Under the pieces are notes generated by a model, which saw only the letters and a list, made by a program, of their open reading frames with translations, did not search any database and was not told where the DNA came from. From assembly GCA_026389695.1 (NCBI GenBank), contig JAPLHI010000076.1, positions 1-5,571 on the forward strand: a DNA stretch of 5,571 nt, given 5' to 3'. This DNA comes from Chloroflexota bacterium. Its GTDB lineage: Bacteria > Chloroflexota > Dehalococcoidia > GIF9 > UBA5629. A program made the position numbers and the translations under genes. Within the stretch, counting starts at the first letter, position 1; every line of letters starts with the position of its first letter. Shown here one piece after another: positions 4,681 through 5,571 of the stretch.

Positions 4681-5571
4681 TTGGAAAAGATAAGATTGGG
4701 CAAAACGAATATGATGGTGACACGGGTTGGGTTCGGTGGAATCCCCATCCAGAGATTAACGGAAGATGAAGCTGTCGCTGTTGTTAAACGGTGCCTGGAC
4801 CTCGGCATAAACTTCATTGACACCGCTAACGGCTACTCAACAAGCGAGGAGCGTATCGGAAAAGCCATTCTGGGAAGGAGGGAAGGTCTGATCCTGGCAA
4901 CAAAGTCCTTATCACGGAGCCGTGAAGGAGTTGCCAAACACCTGCAGCAGAGCCTTAAACAGCTCGGGGTCGAATCGATAGACCTTTACCAGTTCCATGG
5001 TGTAAGCGATTTTAAAACCCTCGATATCGTCCTTGACCCCCAAGGGCCTATGGCAGTGTTGGAAGAAGCAAAGCGGGCCGGTAAAATCAGGCATATCGGC
5101 ATTACCTCCCATCAGATCGACGTAGCCAGGAAGGCTGTGGCCTCGGGCCGCTTTGAAACTATCATGTTCCCTTTTAATTTCGTCACCGACAAAGAAGGCC
5201 TTGAGCTCCTGCCCCTGGCCAGGCAGCATGATATCGGCTTTATAGACATGAAACCTCTGGCCGGCGGGATGATAACCAACGCCAAAATTGCTTTCAAATA
5301 CCTCTTCCAGTTTCCTGATGTTGTCCCTATCCCGGGTATAGAAAAGCTACATGAGATAGACGAGATCATACAGATATTAAACGGTCCGCTGGCAATGACC
5401 GGGGAAGAACAGCAGGAAATGCAACAGCTCAAGCAGCAGCTCGGCGCCAGGTTCTGTCACCGCTGCGATTACTGCCAGCCCTGCAAGGAAGGGATAGCCA
5501 TATCAACGGTGATGACATACCCCAGCCTGGTCCGACGCTTACCCCCGCAACACATATACTCCAGTTTCTGG
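4681..5571 (+). CDS. Aldo/keto reductase with C-terminal 4Fe-4S-type cysteine cluster, 3'-truncated
   Basis: This is the first 297 residues of a cytosolic NAD(P)H-dependent aldo/keto reductase, open to the last base of the window. The (beta/alpha)8 barrel begins with RLGKTNMMVTRVGFGG. The catalytic tetrad is complete: Asp47 and Tyr52 (FIDTANGYSTSEERIG), Lys75 (ILATKS) and His106 (DLYQFHG). GKIRHIGIT (about residues 137-145) is a mid-barrel strand, FIDMKPLAGG a late one, and PIPGIEKLHEIDE resembles the cofactor phosphate-binding segment. After the barrel come Cys259, 262, 265 and 268 in CHRCDYCQPC, the ferredoxin-like motif of the reductase subgroup thought to hold a 4Fe-4S cluster; the Pro that often follows the fourth Cys is Lys here. 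The natural substrate is unknown. It starts at TTG, chosen for its ribosome site. It lies 172 bases after the TrkA gene and is probably a separate transcription unit; I see no convincing promoter or terminator in that gap. Confidence 0.92.
   Translation, partial: MEKIRLGKTNMMVTRVGFGGIPIQRLTEDEAVAVVKRCLDLGINFIDTANGYSTSEERIGKAILGRREGLILATKSLSRSREGVAKHLQQSLKQLGVESIDLYQFHGVSDFKTLDIVLDPQGPMAVLEEAKRAGKIRHIGITSHQIDVARKAVASGRFETIMFPFNFVTDKEGLELLPLARQHDIGFIDMKPLAGGMITNAKIAFKYLFQFPDVVPIPGIEKLHEIDEIIQILNGPLAMTGEEQQEMQQLKQQLGARFCHRCDYCQPCKEGIAISTVMTYPSLVRRLPPQHIYSSFW

Overview
The window looks like a piece of a bacterial chromosome with roughly balanced base composition. It carries tightly packed housekeeping and transport genes. 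No RNA gene, CRISPR array, insertion sequence or phage gene is visible. The gene mix fits an anaerobic bacterium, plausibly a Chloroflexota/Dehalococcoidia-like lineage: an ABC-2 exporter permease, a chagasin-like lipoprotein, an APC permease with a stress protein and split TrkA proteins, and an aldo/keto reductase with a ferredoxin-type cysteine cluster. That placement rests on gene style only and is low confidence.

Layout. (1) 3-713 (+) is the 3' part of an ABC-2 type exporter permease whose start lies left of the window. (2) 722-1180 (-) is a lipoprotein of the I42 (chagasin-like) cysteine protease inhibitor family, convergent with the exporter across an 8-base gap. (3) 1181-1382 is a divergent intergenic region with two well-formed sigma70-type promoters facing away from each other, plus short repeats between them. 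(4) 1383-4508 (+) is a four-gene cluster: an APC-superfamily permease, a small UspA-like protein, a short TrkA-N (RCK) protein, and a longer TrkA-N/TrkA-C protein. The last three are almost contiguous (22-base overlap, then a 5-base gap). A 71-base gap after the permease holds a possible second promoter and an operator-like inverted repeat. (5) 4681-5571 (+) is an aldo/keto reductase with a C-terminal CxxCxxCxxC cluster. It starts at a TTG codon behind a strong Shine-Dalgarno and runs off the right edge.

How the genes may work together. RCK proteins of the TrkA type normally gate K+ channels or TrkH/KtrB transporters by binding NAD(H), ATP or c-di-nucleotides. No TrkH/KtrB is present here; the only membrane partner in the cluster is the APC permease. 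Its first membrane segment carries a YGDVGSSIYY motif very similar to the YGDIGTSPLY motif of KUP potassium transporters, and several positions can be matched by eye to K+-site positions of KimA. My main hypothesis is that the cluster encodes a nucleotide-gated cation (K+) or amino acid importer, made of an APC permease with separate USP and RCK subunits. This is inference and the substrate is unproven.
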